Shown in pieces: positions 42,610 through 57,521 of a DNA stretch of 60,334 nt. The translations under genes were made by a program, and so were the position numbers. Every line of letters begins with the position of its first letter. The stretch's first letter is position 1. The DNA comes from Robertmurraya korlensis NBRC 107688. Lineage in GTDB: Bacteria > Bacillota > Bacilli > Bacillales > Cytobacillaceae. The stretch is from NCBI RefSeq assembly GCF_001591645.1, contig NZ_BCVH01000023.1, positions 1 through 60,334 of the forward strand, in the 5' to 3' direction. Below the pieces are notes generated by a model. That model had not been told where the DNA came from. It made no database searches and was given only the letters and a program-made list of their open reading frames with translations.

Positions 42610-42698
42610 CGTGAATAGCAAGTGAATTCTCAGGATCGCAAATATAAGCTGAGAATCGCAAATAAATTATCAGAATCGCAAATAAAGTCAGTGAATCA
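42610..42698. repeat. 20-bp imperfect tandem array
   Basis: The phrase GAATCGCAAATAA or a close variant recurs at a 20-bp step: GGATCGCAAATATA at 42633, GAATCGCAAATAAA at 42653 and 42673; more degenerate units GTGAATAGCAAG (42611) and GTGAATCAGC (42691) flank these. No ORF runs through it. It lies between the clpP promoter region and the gene at 42801. Confidence 0.82.
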
Positions 42699-42800
42699 GC
42701 TTCCTATTCGTGAAAAATTTACAAATGCACCCCTCATTTCCAAGAATTCCACCCATTTAAGCATCCTAAATTAAAAAAGTTAGCAGAGGGAGTGGGAAAC

Positions 42801-43349
42801 GTGGAAACGAAAAAGACCTTCAAACTAAACAAAATACAAATCGCAGCTATTAGTGCGGGTCTCTTCATTATAGCTGGTTTTGGTGTGTTTTCGTATTGGA
42901 CAAATGCCACTCCATCAAGCGGAGGAACGGATAGAGTGCTCAAGCAGGCTGAGGAAGCAGAGGCATCTGTTAAAGACGGGGGACTTGATATTCAAATAAA
43001 CGAAAACGTGGAGCAAGTCTTTCCGAGTGACTTAAAAGAATTTGAAGTCCAATCGGCTATTCATCATATGTCTCATCAGAAGGTGGAAGCTGAAAAGAAG
43101 TGGGGAGCCATTCTTATTACGGAAGAACGAGTCAAGCGACTCTACGATGTGGTGGTTGCTAATCAAAATGAATATAAGTATGCGAATACGTACATAAGGA
43201 TTCTCGAAAGATGGCTTGAAGGAGATTTTTCCCAAGCAGTCAGCGACCATAACACGATATGGGAGTTACAAGACGGAAATGTAGGGAAAGCGACTGGTCT
43301 ATTGAGCACCAAGGAAGAAGAGAAATTTATTGAAAAGTATATGAAATAG
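42801..43349 (+). CDS. Membrane-anchored hypothetical protein (DUF6241-like)
   Basis: About 182 aa. One N-terminal membrane helix (about 13-33: AAISAGLFIIAGFGVFSYW) after a basic start, then an extracytoplasmic, charged, mostly helical domain with LKEFEVQSAIHHMSHQKVEAEKKWG, RVKRLYDVV and YIRILERWLEGDFSQAVSDHNTIWELQ. That central HHMSHQK block and the WLEGDFS motif recall DUF6241-type Bacillus proteins. GTG 42801 fits the RBS GAGGGAGTGGG better than the GTG at 42792. Monocistronic; no informative partner nearby. Function unknown. Confidence 0.75.
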   Translation: METKKTFKLNKIQIAAISAGLFIIAGFGVFSYWTNATPSSGGTDRVLKQAEEAEASVKDGGLDIQINENVEQVFPSDLKEFEVQSAIHHMSHQKVEAEKKWGAILITEERVKRLYDVVVANQNEYKYANTYIRILERWLEGDFSQAVSDHNTIWELQDGNVGKATGLLSTKEEEKFIEKYMK

Positions 43350-43367
43350 ACTCCGCGAGCCTAGTCG

Positions 43368-43397
43368 TTGACAGCATGATAAATAATTTAGTATGAT
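43368..43397 (+). promoter_or_regulatory. Promoter of tRNA-Arg
   Basis: TTGACA (43368-43373), 18-bp spacer, TATGAT (43392-43397), about 35 bp before the mature tRNA. Confidence 0.8.
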
Positions 43398-43432
43398 GTA
43401 AGAGCGCTTATTTTAGATATAAGCACTTTTCT

Positions 43433-43504
43433 GCCCTCGTGGTGCAACGGATAGCACGTAAGATTCCGGTTCTTGAAATGGGGGTTCGATTCCCTCCGAG
43501 GGCG
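43433..43504 (+). tRNA. tRNA-Arg (CCG anticodon)
   Basis: Cloverleaf is readable: acceptor GCCCTCG (43433-43439) pairs with CGAGGGC (43497-43503), discriminator G at 43504; anticodon arm TAAGA-TTCCGGT-TCTTG with anticodon CCG reading CGG; T arm GGGTTCGATTCCC. CCA is not encoded. It has its own promoter and terminator. Confidence 0.95.
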
Positions 43505-43520
43505 TAATAGTTTTCTAAAG

Positions 43521-43550
43521 CACTTGTCACTATAGGCAGGTGTTTTTTTT
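43521..43550 (+). terminator. Terminator of tRNA-Arg
   Basis: CACTTGTC and GGCAGGTG pair (two G-T pairs) around ACTATA, then eight T residues. Confidence 0.85.
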
Positions 43551-43609
43551 ATATACTAACCATTCAATTCCTACTTATCTTCATGTAAAATAGATATGGG
43601 GGTGAGAGG

Positions 43610-44923
43610 ATGAATTTAAAGGCAGGATTGTGGCAACAGCAAACATTAAAATTAAAGATGACGCAAGAGCTTTCTCAGGCGATTACGCTACTTCAGTATT
43701 CTTCCCAGGAGCTTACAGCTTTTTTAGAAAGCAAAGCATTGGAAAATCCCCTTATCCAGATTGAAACTTCCCATATTAAAACGATGGATCCTCGCAAAGA
43801 TCGACCGAAGAAAACTAGAGTAATAGACAAAGACCAGCAGAACTGGATTGAGCAAATAGGAAAATCGACAACTACCTTATATGACCATCTGTATGCTCAA
43901 GTGGTGAACCACTCAGATGTGCAACTGCTAAGGGCTCTTTTAGAATATATAGATGGAAACGGTTACATCGGAATGAGCAATGAATCCCTTGCTACCCAAT
44001 TAGGAATCTTAGTGGAGCAAGTGGAAGCATTAATTACTATCATCCAAGAACTTGAGCCTGCTGGAGTAGGAGCGAGGTCATTAGGTGAGTGTTTATACCT
44101 GCAGCTCATCCAAATGCCGAAACGAAATCCATTAGCTGAAAAATTGGTTAGTGATCATTTTGAGGAGTTTGCAGAAAAGAAGTGGAAATCACTGTCAAAG
44201 CAACTAGTTGTAAGTCTATCTGATATCCAGGCTGCTTTTGATCTTATTCAAACATTAAATCCGCGTCCAGGGGCAGACTTTCATGAAGAAGCACCTTTAT
44301 ACGTCGTTCCAGATGTATCAGTTAAATGGGACGGCCAACATTTTGAAATTAGTGTGTTTGATGACGTGCTCCCTAAGCTGACATTTCAGCAGGATTATTA
44401 TCAGCAATTTGCTGCAGTTAAGGATACAAGTCTTAACAAATACTTGCAGGAGAAGCAGCAGGATTACTCCTGGATTGCTAGAAGCTTAGAACAACGGAAG
44501 GAAACCATTACAAAAGTGTCACTAGCAATCGTGCAAAGACAGCAGGAATTTTTCGAAAAAGGGCCGTTGCACTTAAAACCGATGACGATGCGTGAGATTG
44601 CAGAGGAAATTGATGTGCATGAATCGACTGTTAGCCGTGCGGTACGTGAAAAGTATATGCAAACCCCGTTTGGGACGCTTGAGCTAAAATCATTCTTTAC
44701 GAACATGGTATCAACAACCAATTCAGAGGCCACCTCGTCTAACCAAGTAAAGGACTCCATAAAGAGGTTAATTGATGGGGAAGATAAAGCGAAGCCTTAT
44801 TCTGATCAGGAAATTTTAGCTATATTAAAGGAAACGGATGGGTTTGTGATTTCAAGACGGACGGTGGCAAAATACCGTGATCAGCTTGGAATTCCATCCT
44901 CTTCAAAGCGAAAGAGATTTTAA
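43610..44923 (+). CDS. rpoN: RNA polymerase sigma-54 factor (SigL/RpoN)
   Basis: 437 aa. Region I is Gln/Leu-rich (LKLKMTQELSQAITLLQYSSQELTAFL), followed by the core-binding region and C-terminal DNA binding: HTH MREIAEEIDVHESTVSRAVREKYMQTPFG and the RpoN box SRRTVAKYR near residue 421. Directs -24/-12 promoters with AAA+ activators, used in Bacillus for amino-acid catabolism and the levanase operon. RBS GGGGGTGAGAGG. The glutaredoxin-like gene follows 12 bp later, so probably a two-gene operon. Confidence 0.96.
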   Translation: MNLKAGLWQQQTLKLKMTQELSQAITLLQYSSQELTAFLESKALENPLIQIETSHIKTMDPRKDRPKKTRVIDKDQQNWIEQIGKSTTTLYDHLYAQVVNHSDVQLLRALLEYIDGNGYIGMSNESLATQLGILVEQVEALITIIQELEPAGVGARSLGECLYLQLIQMPKRNPLAEKLVSDHFEEFAEKKWKSLSKQLVVSLSDIQAAFDLIQTLNPRPGADFHEEAPLYVVPDVSVKWDGQHFEISVFDDVLPKLTFQQDYYQQFAAVKDTSLNKYLQEKQQDYSWIARSLEQRKETITKVSLAIVQRQQEFFEKGPLHLKPMTMREIAEEIDVHESTVSRAVREKYMQTPFGTLELKSFFTNMVSTTNSEATSSNQVKDSIKRLIDGEDKAKPYSDQEILAILKETDGFVISRRTVAKYRDQLGIPSSSKRKRF

Positions 44924-44935
44924 AGGAGATACCCA

Positions 44936-45184
44936 ATGGTTATTGAATTTTATACAAGAAAGAAATGCCCTCTATGTGAAAAAGGAAAAAAGATTTTAAT
45001 AGAGCTCCGGGAAGAGTGGGAGTTTGAAATTGAAGAAAAGGATATTGATACAAATGATGAGTGGACAGAGCAGTACGGTTTAATGATACCGGTTGTTGTT
45101 TTGGATGGAGAAGAGCTTCAATATGGACAGTTAGACAAAATGTTCATAATCGAAGCGCTTACAAAAAAAATACACCGTATATGA
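44936..45184 (+). CDS. Glutaredoxin-like thiol protein (DUF836)
   Basis: 82-aa thioredoxin-fold protein with a CPLC redox motif (Cys11, Cys14) after the first strand (VIEFYTRKK), cis-Pro region MIPVVVLDGEEL and C-terminal helix. RBS AAAGGAG. Cotranscribed with sigL. Its redox partner is unknown; trxB in this window is a possible reductant (inference). Its end is packed against the cggR promoter. Confidence 0.88.
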   Translation: MVIEFYTRKKCPLCEKGKKILIELREEWEFEIEEKDIDTNDEWTEQYGLMIPVVVLDGEELQYGQLDKMFIIEALTKKIHRI

Positions 45185-45185
45185 G

Positions 45186-45214
45186 TTGAAAAGGGAAATC
45201 GCACCTGTTAGAAT
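45186..45214 (+). promoter_or_regulatory. Sigma-A promoter of the cggR operon
   Basis: TTGAAA (45186-45191), 17-bp spacer, TAGAAT (45209-45214). It begins 1 bp after the upstream stop codon and lies inside the terminator hairpin of the upstream unit. Confidence 0.72.
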
Positions 45215-45241
45215 AAGTTTTGTAGCAGGGGTGATTTTTTT
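45197..45241 (+). terminator. Terminator after sigL-glutaredoxin unit
   Basis: AATCGCACCTG and CAGGGGTGATT pair imperfectly around an 18-nt loop, followed by a run of T residues. The loop contains the -10 of the cggR promoter. Confidence 0.65.
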
Positions 45242-45250
45242 TACCTTCAG

Positions 45251-45287
45251 CGGGACACATTATGTCTACGAGGGACATATAATGTCC
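45251..45287 (+). promoter_or_regulatory. CggR operator
   Basis: CGGGAC-N6-TGTCT-N4-GGGAC-N6-TGTCC reproduces the double-site CggR operator of B. subtilis, CGGGAC-N6-TGTC-N4-CGGGAC-N6-TGTC. It lies between promoter and cggR, about 30 bp after the predicted start site, so CggR acts as a roadblock relieved by fructose-1,6-bisphosphate. Confidence 0.92.
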
Positions 45288-45311
45288 ATATAGGATGAAG
45301 GAGACATCAAT

Positions 45312-46331
45312 ATGCAGTCGATAATTGATATCCAAAAAAGATTATTACCTGATTTGCTCTCTGTTATGCAGGAACGTTTTCACATTTTACAATACATAGG
45401 TTCCATGGAGCCAGTAGGTCGTCGAAGCTTATCTGTCAGTCTCGGTGTAACAGAACGGGTTCTCAGAAGCGAAGTTTCCTTCTTAAAAGAACAAGATTTA
45501 ATTACTATATCAAGTGTAGGAATGAGTCTAACTGAAGATGGAAGGGAATTACTAGAAGGATTAGAATCTGTCATGCGTGAGATATCAGGTATCGACACAA
45601 TGGAAGAAAGACTCCGACGGAAACTAGGTATACAAAAAGTTATCATTGTTACGGGTAACAGTGATGAATCACCTTGGGTAAAAAGCGAATTAGGAAGAGC
45701 TTGTGCTCTTAGTATGAAAAATTCGTTACAGGGAAAGAATATCATCGCAGTTACTGGTGGTACAACAATGGCAACTGTTGCAGAGATGCTAACTCCGGAC
45801 CTCGGGAAAGATCTTCTTTTCGTACCGGGACGCGGGGGAATTGGGGAAGATGTTCAAAATCAAGCCAATACCATTTGTGCCAAAATGGCTGAGAGAACGA
45901 AATCAAGCCACAAGGTGCTCTATGTCCCTGATCAAGTAAGCAGTGAAACGTATCACATGATTTTAAAAGAACCTCATATTAAAGAAGTTCTAGGGTTAAT
46001 CAAATCTGCAAGCATGGTTTTACACGGAGTAGGAGACGCTATGACAATGGCTCAACGCCGGCGCACAAGCATGGAGGACTTACGTAAAATCGAAGATAGG
46101 CAAGCAGTTGGTGAAGCATTCGGGTATTACTTTAACGAAGCGGGAGAGGTTGTCCATAAAGTAAGAACAGTTGGACTTCAACTTGATGATTTAGCAAAGA
46201 CTGAGCATGTGCTCGCTGTTGCTGGAGGAGCTTCAAAGGAAAAGGCAATACGCTCTTACATGAAACAAGCTCCAAAGAACACCGTATTGATTACGGATGA
46301 AGGAGCCGCAAAACAGTTATTACAGGGCTAA
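45312..46331 (+). CDS. cggR: Central glycolytic genes regulator CggR
   Basis: 339-aa SorC/DeoR-type repressor. N-terminal wHTH (about 25-80; SVSLGVTERVLRSEVSFLKEQDLI) and a C-terminal sugar-binding domain (about 90-339; VTGGTTMATVAEML, VPGRGGIGEDVQNQANTI, HGVGDAMTMAQRR, AVAGGASKEKAI). Represses cggR-gapA-pgk-tpiA-gpmI-eno unless fructose-1,6-bisphosphate is bound. RBS GATGAAGGAG. Its operator is directly upstream. Confidence 0.96.
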   Translation: MQSIIDIQKRLLPDLLSVMQERFHILQYIGSMEPVGRRSLSVSLGVTERVLRSEVSFLKEQDLITISSVGMSLTEDGRELLEGLESVMREISGIDTMEERLRRKLGIQKVIIVTGNSDESPWVKSELGRACALSMKNSLQGKNIIAVTGGTTMATVAEMLTPDLGKDLLFVPGRGGIGEDVQNQANTICAKMAERTKSSHKVLYVPDQVSSETYHMILKEPHIKEVLGLIKSASMVLHGVGDAMTMAQRRRTSMEDLRKIEDRQAVGEAFGYYFNEAGEVVHKVRTVGLQLDDLAKTEHVLAVAGGASKEKAIRSYMKQAPKNTVLITDEGAAKQLLQG

Positions 46332-46365
46332 CCCCCTTAAATAAAAAATATCCTTATTCAATTAA

Positions 46366-47388
<1,023 letters not shown>

Positions 47389-47471
47389 TTTTAAAGGAAA
47401 AAAACTTCAATTGCGCTAATAAATGGATTATGGGTTTAACTCTTTCCATTTTGAAGCAAAATAGGTTTAAA

Positions 47472-47506
47472 AAGGGGAGAGGGGAACAAATCCCCCTCCT
47501 TTTCTA
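47472..47506 (+). other. GC-rich hairpin between gapA and pgk
   Basis: AAAAGGGGAGAGGGGA and TCCCCCTCCTTTT pair with one bulge around ACAAA. The T residues belong to the stem, so it may stabilise the gapA 3' end or weakly attenuate. Confidence 0.6.
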
Positions 47507-47542
47507 ATGTTCAAAGCTTATGCTAAATAGGAGGATTTTCCG

Positions 47543-51040
<3,498 letters not shown>

Positions 51041-51117
51041 TTTAGTTTCGATTGTGGACGCCGGACCTGCTAGCGCATGGCGGAAACAAGCGTTACTGAC
51101 CATTTTTTCAAAAATAA

Positions 51118-51150
51118 AAAGGCAGTTTACGTCTTTGACGAAACTGACCA
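51118..51150 (+). other. Small hairpin related to palindromic element
   Basis: GGCAGTTTACGTC and GACGAAACTGACC pair around TTT with one bulge. The outer arm GGCAGTTT...AAACTGACC looks like the outer arm of copy B 20 bp downstream, as if a reduced derivative. There is no T run. Confidence 0.6.
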
Positions 51151-51169
51151 CTTGTAGTAGCTAAGCTTA

Positions 51170-52577
<1,408 letters not shown>

Positions 52578-52586
52578 TTTGATTAG

Positions 52587-52618
52587 AAGGGAGCGGCCTA
52601 GTGCTGCTCCTTTTTTTG
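52587..52618 (+). terminator. Terminator of the glycolytic operon
   Basis: AAGGGAGCGGC and GCTGCTCCTTTTTTT pair around CTAGT. Confidence 0.88.
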
Positions 52619-52731
52619 CGCGTGCCCATTTCTTTTTCCGCATAATAACGGAAAAAGAACATCTGTAGACCCGGTTATTATTGTAGTAGATTAAAACTAT
52701 ACAAGCTTAATTACTTGAAGAGGTGTTTGAC

Positions 52732-53568
52732 ATGACTGCTTTTATTGGGGAACTAGTGGGTACAGCCATTTTAATATTTATAGGATGTAGTGTTTGTGCG
52801 GGAGCTTCGTTGAAAAAATCATATAGTTATAACCCGGGCTGGTTTTCGATCCAGTTTGCTTGGGGGTTTGCGGTAGCATTAGCAATTTTTACGGTTGGTA
52901 AATATAGTGGAGCTCACTTGAATCCAGCTGTGACCTTGGCTTTTGCTTTTACAGGAGCATTTTCCTGGAGTCTTGTCCCGGCTTATATGGTTGCCCAGTT
53001 TATAGGTGCGATGATCGGAGCGGTTGCGGTCTTTTTGCATTTCTTTCCCCATTGGCAGGAAACAGAAGATGCAAATGTAAAGCTTGGAATATTTGTTACA
53101 GGGCCAGCGATTCCACATTCAGTTTCTAATCTAGCAAGTGAGATGTTTGCCACATTCGTTTTGGTGTTAAGTTTGCTCTCTATAGGAGCTACCGAATTTA
53201 CGAAGGGTCTTCAACCAATTATGGTTGGGTTTTTAATTATTACACTCGGTTTGTCTTTAGGAGGCACGACTGGTTCGGCAATGAATCCGGCGCGAGATTT
53301 TGGACCAAGGATTGTTCATTTCCTTTTGCCGATTCCAGGTAAGGGGGGATCGAACTGGAAATATGCTTGGATACCAGTCATAGGACCGACTCTAGGAGGT
53401 TGCCTTGGTGGGTTTTTCTATCAAGCCGTTTTTTTAGGGAAAATGATTCCTCAGCTCATTCTTACGATTGGACTTATCATCATCGTATTAGTAGGTTCAC
53501 ATATAGTAGGTTTGAATACTCGGAAGAAATCGTTTTTGAATTCAAAAATAAGGAAAGAAGTAGCTTAA
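52732..53568 (+). CDS. MIP-family channel, glycerol facilitator-like
   Basis: 278 aa, six membrane helices with two half-helices carrying the pore motifs HLNPAVT (near 66) and AMNPARDFGPR (near 187). The Asp after NPAR marks the aquaglyceroporin (GlpF) class rather than water-only aquaporins. Start ATG 52732 is 6 bp after AAGAGGTG; a GTG at 52723 lies in the RBS. A basic C-terminal tail follows the last helix. It is alone, with no glpK or glpD neighbour and no CggR operator, so substrate and control are open. Confidence 0.88.
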   Translation: MTAFIGELVGTAILIFIGCSVCAGASLKKSYSYNPGWFSIQFAWGFAVALAIFTVGKYSGAHLNPAVTLAFAFTGAFSWSLVPAYMVAQFIGAMIGAVAVFLHFFPHWQETEDANVKLGIFVTGPAIPHSVSNLASEMFATFVLVLSLLSIGATEFTKGLQPIMVGFLIITLGLSLGGTTGSAMNPARDFGPRIVHFLLPIPGKGGSNWKYAWIPVIGPTLGGCLGGFFYQAVFLGKMIPQLILTIGLIIIVLVGSHIVGLNTRKKSFLNSKIRKEVA

Positions 53569-53864
53569 AAATGGGATGGGAGATGGTGCTCGCGGTTAGG
53601 ACGGGCAAAGTTGCGGGTAGAAATAGCGGATAGATGTAATTCTGACTCTTAAATAGAGTGGGTTTTGGCGTAGTAAATTCTATGTCTCTTTATGCCTGCT
53701 TGTTTTAAATTCACCTTTTTTAGCAAACGGTGAGCTACATCTCACGACTCCAACAGCATAAGGGACCTCTAAACTCTTCACAATCAAAACCATCACTCCT
53801 ATCAAAAATCTCTACTCTATCTTTTCTCCCATTACCTCCTCATTTCCTCCAGATAGGAAAACTA
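53569..53864. other. Gene-free stretch between MIP gene and secG
   Basis: No ORF with an RBS, no tRNA and no clear terminator on plus. The short frames here lack codon bias. I see nothing else supportable before the secG promoter. Confidence 0.6.
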
Positions 53865-53893
53865 TTGTTTATCCAAGGTGGTTGTGGTACATT
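53865..53893 (+). promoter_or_regulatory. Promoter of secG
   Basis: TTGTTT (53865-53870), 17-bp spacer, TACATT (53888-53893), 40 bp before the secG ATG. Confidence 0.6.
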
Positions 53894-53932
53894 TAAACTA
53901 CTGTAATGTGCGTTTTAGGAGGTGGACTATTT

Positions 53933-54163
53933 ATGCAAACATTAGTTACTGTATTATTGGTGGTCGTTTCAATCGCTTTGATTGTTGTTGTACTTCTTCA
54001 GTCTGGAAAAAGTGCAGGTCTTTCTGGTGCTATCTCGGGTGGAGCGGAAACATTATTCGGGAAGCAAAAAGCACGTGGCCTTGACCTATACCTCCACCGT
54101 GCGACGATCGTTCTTTCTGTATTATTCTTTATCTTAACGATTACATTAGCGTACGTTTATTAA
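53933..54163 (+). CDS. secG: Preprotein translocase subunit SecG
   Basis: 76-aa membrane subunit of SecYEG. Two hydrophobic helices (about 3-22 and 54-75) flank the conserved loop [32 protein letters not shown] 53933 follows AGGAGGTGG; the frame upstream is not conserved. It has its own promoter and terminator and heads the secG-est-rnr-smpB-ssrA block known from B. subtilis. Confidence 0.96.
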   Translation: MQTLVTVLLVVVSIALIVVVLLQSGKSAGLSGAISGGAETLFGKQKARGLDLYLHRATIVLSVLFFILTITLAYVY

Positions 54164-54171
54164 GAGTCTAC

Positions 54172-54203
54172 AAAACCTGGCCTTTCGGGGTCAGGTTTTT
54201 TTT
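54172..54203 (+). terminator. Terminator of secG
   Basis: AAACCTGGCC and GGTCAGGTTT pair around a TTTCGG loop, then a T run. Confidence 0.88.
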
Positions 54204-54300
54204 GATTATGGTGAGAAGTTCAAACATATCATTGGATTGTCGTCACAAACTATGATTACAATAATGAAAGAGATTTGAACAGTTTAAAGGAGTTATACAT

Positions 54301-55047
54301 ATGAAAATTGCAATGCCAAAGCCATTTACGTTTGAAGGGGGACCACGTGCGGTACTTCTTCTACACGGATTTACAGGAAATAGTGCAGACGTCCGAATGC
54401 TAGGTCGCTTTTTGGAAAAGAGAGGCTATACCTGCCATGCACCTCATTACAAAGGACACGGAGTTCCGCCAGAAGAGCTTGTTCACACAGGGCCTGAGGA
54501 TTGGTGGAAGGATGTAATGGAAGCTTATGAATTTCTGAAAAACAAGGGACACAAGGAAATTGCTGTCGCTGGTCTTTCACTTGGAGGCGTATTTTCATTA
54601 AAATTGGGTTACACTGTACCTATTAAGGGAATTGTGCCTATGTGTGCTCCGATGTACATAAAAAGTGAAGAAGTTATGTATGAAGGAATTCTCGATTACG
54701 CTCGTGAGTTCAAGCGAAGAGAAGGAAAATCGGTCGATCAAGCCGAAGCAGAAATGGTAGATTTTCAAAAGACACCTATGAACACGCTGAAGTCGCTTCA
54801 AAACCTGATTGCTGACGTTCGGGACCATGTCGACCATATTTACGCACCAACGTTTGTTGTTCAAGGACGACACGACCATATGATCAATACAGATAGTGCC
54901 AACATTATTTACAATGAAATTGAATCTGATGAAAAATCAATTAAATGGTACGAAGAATCAGGTCATGTCATTACGCTTGATAAAGAAAAGGAACAGTTAC
55001 ACGAGGACGTTTTTCAGTTTTTAGAAAGTTTAAATTGGGAAGTATAA
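54301..55047 (+). CDS. est: Carboxylesterase (Est/YvaK family)
   Basis: 248-aa alpha/beta hydrolase similar to Geobacillus Est30 and B. subtilis YvaK. Oxyanion/N-terminal motif [20 protein letters not shown], nucleophile Ser in GLSLGGVF near residue 94, Asp in [11 protein letters not shown] and His in [11 protein letters not shown]. Cytoplasmic, no signal peptide. RBS AAAGGAG. rnr follows 19 bp later. Natural substrate unknown; the enzyme class favours short-chain esters. Confidence 0.93.
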   Translation: MKIAMPKPFTFEGGPRAVLLLHGFTGNSADVRMLGRFLEKRGYTCHAPHYKGHGVPPEELVHTGPEDWWKDVMEAYEFLKNKGHKEIAVAGLSLGGVFSLKLGYTVPIKGIVPMCAPMYIKSEEVMYEGILDYAREFKRREGKSVDQAEAEMVDFQKTPMNTLKSLQNLIADVRDHVDHIYAPTFVVQGRHDHMINTDSANIIYNEIESDEKSIKWYEESGHVITLDKEKEQLHEDVFQFLESLNWEV

Positions 55048-55066
55048 AGCAAAAGGAGGGTTTACT

Positions 55067-57421
55067 ATGGACGAAAGCATTAAACAGCACGTCGATAAAC
55101 TTCTTCATTATATGAAGGATGAGGCATACAAGCCGCTCACGGTACAAGAGCTTGAAGAAGCGTTTGGGATACAGGACTCAGGCGACTTTAAGGATTTCGT
55201 AAAAGCGCTTGTACAAATGGAAGAAAAGGGGTTAGTCGTTCGTACTAGGAGTAACCGTTATGGTTTGCCTGACAAAATGAACCTCATACGAGGGAAATTA
55301 ACAGGCCATTCTAAGGGATTTGCATTTGTTATTCCTGAAGAACCGGGAATGGATGACATTTTTATCCCGCCAAATGAAACGAACAACGCGATGCATGGAG
55401 ATACCGTATTAGCTAGAATCAACTCAGAAACATCCGGACAGCGCCGCGAAGGTACAGTCGTTCGAATTCTTGAGCGAGGTATACAGCAGGTGGTCGGAAC
55501 ATATACGGAAAGCAAACATTTTGGCTTTGTTATACCAGATGATAAGAAGTTTACAAGTGATATCTTTATCCCGAAAGCAGCAGCAAAAGGGGCTGTTGAG
55601 GGACATAAAGTTGTCGTTAAGCTAACGATGTATCCAGAAGGTAGAAAAAGTGCAGAAGGGGAAGTAATTGATATTCTTGGTCATAAAAATGACCCAGGAG
55701 TGGACATCCTTTCTGTCATTCATAAGCATGGACTTCCTGGGCCATTCCCAGAGGAAGCAATTAAACAAGCAAATGATACGCCAGACGAAATTGATGAAAA
55801 AGATTTAGTTGGCCGTCGAGATCTTCGTGACCAGGATATCGTAACGATAGATGGCGCTGATGCTAAGGACTTAGATGATGCTGTTACCGTTACCAAGCTG
55901 CCAAATGGGAACTACAAGCTAGGCGTACATATTGCCGACGTATCACATTATGTGACAGAAGAGTCTCCAATTGACCGTGAAGCAGCTGATAGAGGGACGA
56001 GTGTGTACTTAGTAGACCGAGTGATTCCGATGATTCCACATCGCCTTTCAAACGGAATTTGTTCATTAAATCCACAGGTTAACCGCCTAACCCTTTCTTG
56101 TGAGATGGAGATTACATCAACAGGGGAAGTCGTCAATCATGAAATTTTCCAAAGTGTAATCAAGACAAAAGAGCGAATGACCTATAGTGATGTGAATAAA
56201 ATCCTTACTGACAAAGATGAGGAGCTTCTAAAACGCTACGAACCGCTCGTGCCAATGTTTGAGATGATGGAAGAGCTCGCAGCTATTCTACGTAATAAGA
56301 GAATGACTCGAGGAGCCATTGACTTTGACTTCAAAGAAGCAAAGGTTCTTGTAGAAGAGGACGGCAAACCTACGGATGTGGTTATTCGAGAGCGTTCCGT
56401 TGCTGAAAGATTGATCGAGGAGTTCATGCTTGCTGCAAATGAAACAATTGCTGAGCATTTCCATTGGCTAGAGGTACCATTTATTTACCGTATCCATGAG
56501 GATCCAAAGGAAGATAAACTTCGTAAATTTTTCGAGTTTATCACGAATTTTGGCTATATTGTTAAAGGAACAGCAAATTCGGTTCACCCACGTGCTCTTC
56601 AGGAAATTATTGAAGAAGTACAAGGAAAGCCGGAAGAGATGGTTGTTTCAACGGTCATGCTTCGCTCTATGCAACAGGCGAAGTACGATCCAGAAAGTCT
56701 TGGTCACTTTGGATTATCAACGGAGTTCTATACGCACTTTACATCACCAATCCGTCGTTATCCAGACTTAATCGTTCACCGTCTCATTCGTACGTATCTG
56801 ATTGAAGGAAAGCTTGATCAGGCAACTCGTGAAAAATGGGATTCACGTCTACCGGATATCGCAGAGCATACGTCCAAAATGGAGCGTCGTGCGGTTGATG
56901 CAGAGCGCGAAACGGATGAGCTGAAAAAAGCAGAATATATGATGGATAAAATCGGTGAAGAATATGATGGCATGATTAGTTCGGTAACAAACTTTGGAAT
57001 GTTTGTAGAGTTGCCGAATACGATTGAAGGATTAGTTCACGTCAGTTATATGACGGATGATTACTATCGCTTCGATGAACGCCACTATGCAATGATTGGT
57101 GAGCGTACCGGGAAGGTCTACCGAATAGGAGACGAAATTACCGTACGTGTCGTAAAGGTTGATAAGGATGAGCGTTCCATCGACTTTGAAGTGGTTGGTA
57201 TGAAGGGAGCGCGTCCAGTAGATCGCGATCGTGCTCCGAAGGTATTTAAAACAGGAAGTAGCGAGAAGAAGCCCCGTAGAAAAGCGGGTGCCGGCGATGC
57301 TAAAGGTGGTTCAGGCGGCTCAAAGCCTCGTGGTGGATCAGGGTCTGGCCCTGGCTCCGCACGTAAGAAAAAGAAGCATTTTGAAAATGCACCGAAAGCA
57401 AAGCGTAAGAAAAAACGTTAA
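55067..57421 (+). CDS. rnr: Ribonuclease R
   Basis: 784-aa processive 3'-5' exoribonuclease for structured RNA; also degrades tmRNA-targeted mRNA. Order: N-terminal wHTH-like (about 1-70), cold-shock domains (about 75-225; [26 protein letters not shown]), RNB catalytic domain (about 250-590) with [13 protein letters not shown] metal aspartates, S1 domain (about 640-725), and a Lys/Arg/Gly-rich tail (about 735-784) for RNA duplex binding. RBS AAAGGAGG. Operon with est; smpB follows behind its own promoter. Confidence 0.97.
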   Translation: MDESIKQHVDKLLHYMKDEAYKPLTVQELEEAFGIQDSGDFKDFVKALVQMEEKGLVVRTRSNRYGLPDKMNLIRGKLTGHSKGFAFVIPEEPGMDDIFIPPNETNNAMHGDTVLARINSETSGQRREGTVVRILERGIQQVVGTYTESKHFGFVIPDDKKFTSDIFIPKAAAKGAVEGHKVVVKLTMYPEGRKSAEGEVIDILGHKNDPGVDILSVIHKHGLPGPFPEEAIKQANDTPDEIDEKDLVGRRDLRDQDIVTIDGADAKDLDDAVTVTKLPNGNYKLGVHIADVSHYVTEESPIDREAADRGTSVYLVDRVIPMIPHRLSNGICSLNPQVNRLTLSCEMEITSTGEVVNHEIFQSVIKTKERMTYSDVNKILTDKDEELLKRYEPLVPMFEMMEELAAILRNKRMTRGAIDFDFKEAKVLVEEDGKPTDVVIRERSVAERLIEEFMLAANETIAEHFHWLEVPFIYRIHEDPKEDKLRKFFEFITNFGYIVKGTANSVHPRALQEIIEEVQGKPEEMVVSTVMLRSMQQAKYDPESLGHFGLSTEFYTHFTSPIRRYPDLIVHRLIRTYLIEGKLDQATREKWDSRLPDIAEHTSKMERRAVDAERETDELKKAEYMMDKIGEEYDGMISSVTNFGMFVELPNTIEGLVHVSYMTDDYYRFDERHYAMIGERTGKVYRIGDEITVRVVKVDKDERSIDFEVVGMKGARPVDRDRAPKVFKTGSSEKKPRRKAGAGDAKGGSGGSKPRGGSGSGPGSARKKKKHFENAPKAKRKKKR

Positions 57422-57430
57422 AAAAACCAG

Positions 57431-57460
57431 AGAGAGCCATCTAGTATGGCTCTTTTCTTC
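57431..57460 (+). terminator. Terminator of est-rnr
   Basis: AGAGAGCCAT and ATGGCTCTTTT pair around CTAGT. Confidence 0.85.
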
Positions 57461-57521
57461 CCTCTATTGTGGAATTTTGCTACAATAGAGAAACAGACGA
57501 GCACGAAAGGAGGAGAATATC

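Noticed and set aside
42386-42625. 79-codon plus-strand frame upstream of the repeat array
   Set aside because: It overlaps the clpP promoter and CtsR operator, lacks an RBS and shows no protein-like composition.
53367-53633. 88-codon frame at the end of the MIP gene
   Set aside because: It is out of frame within the channel gene for most of its length and has no RBS.
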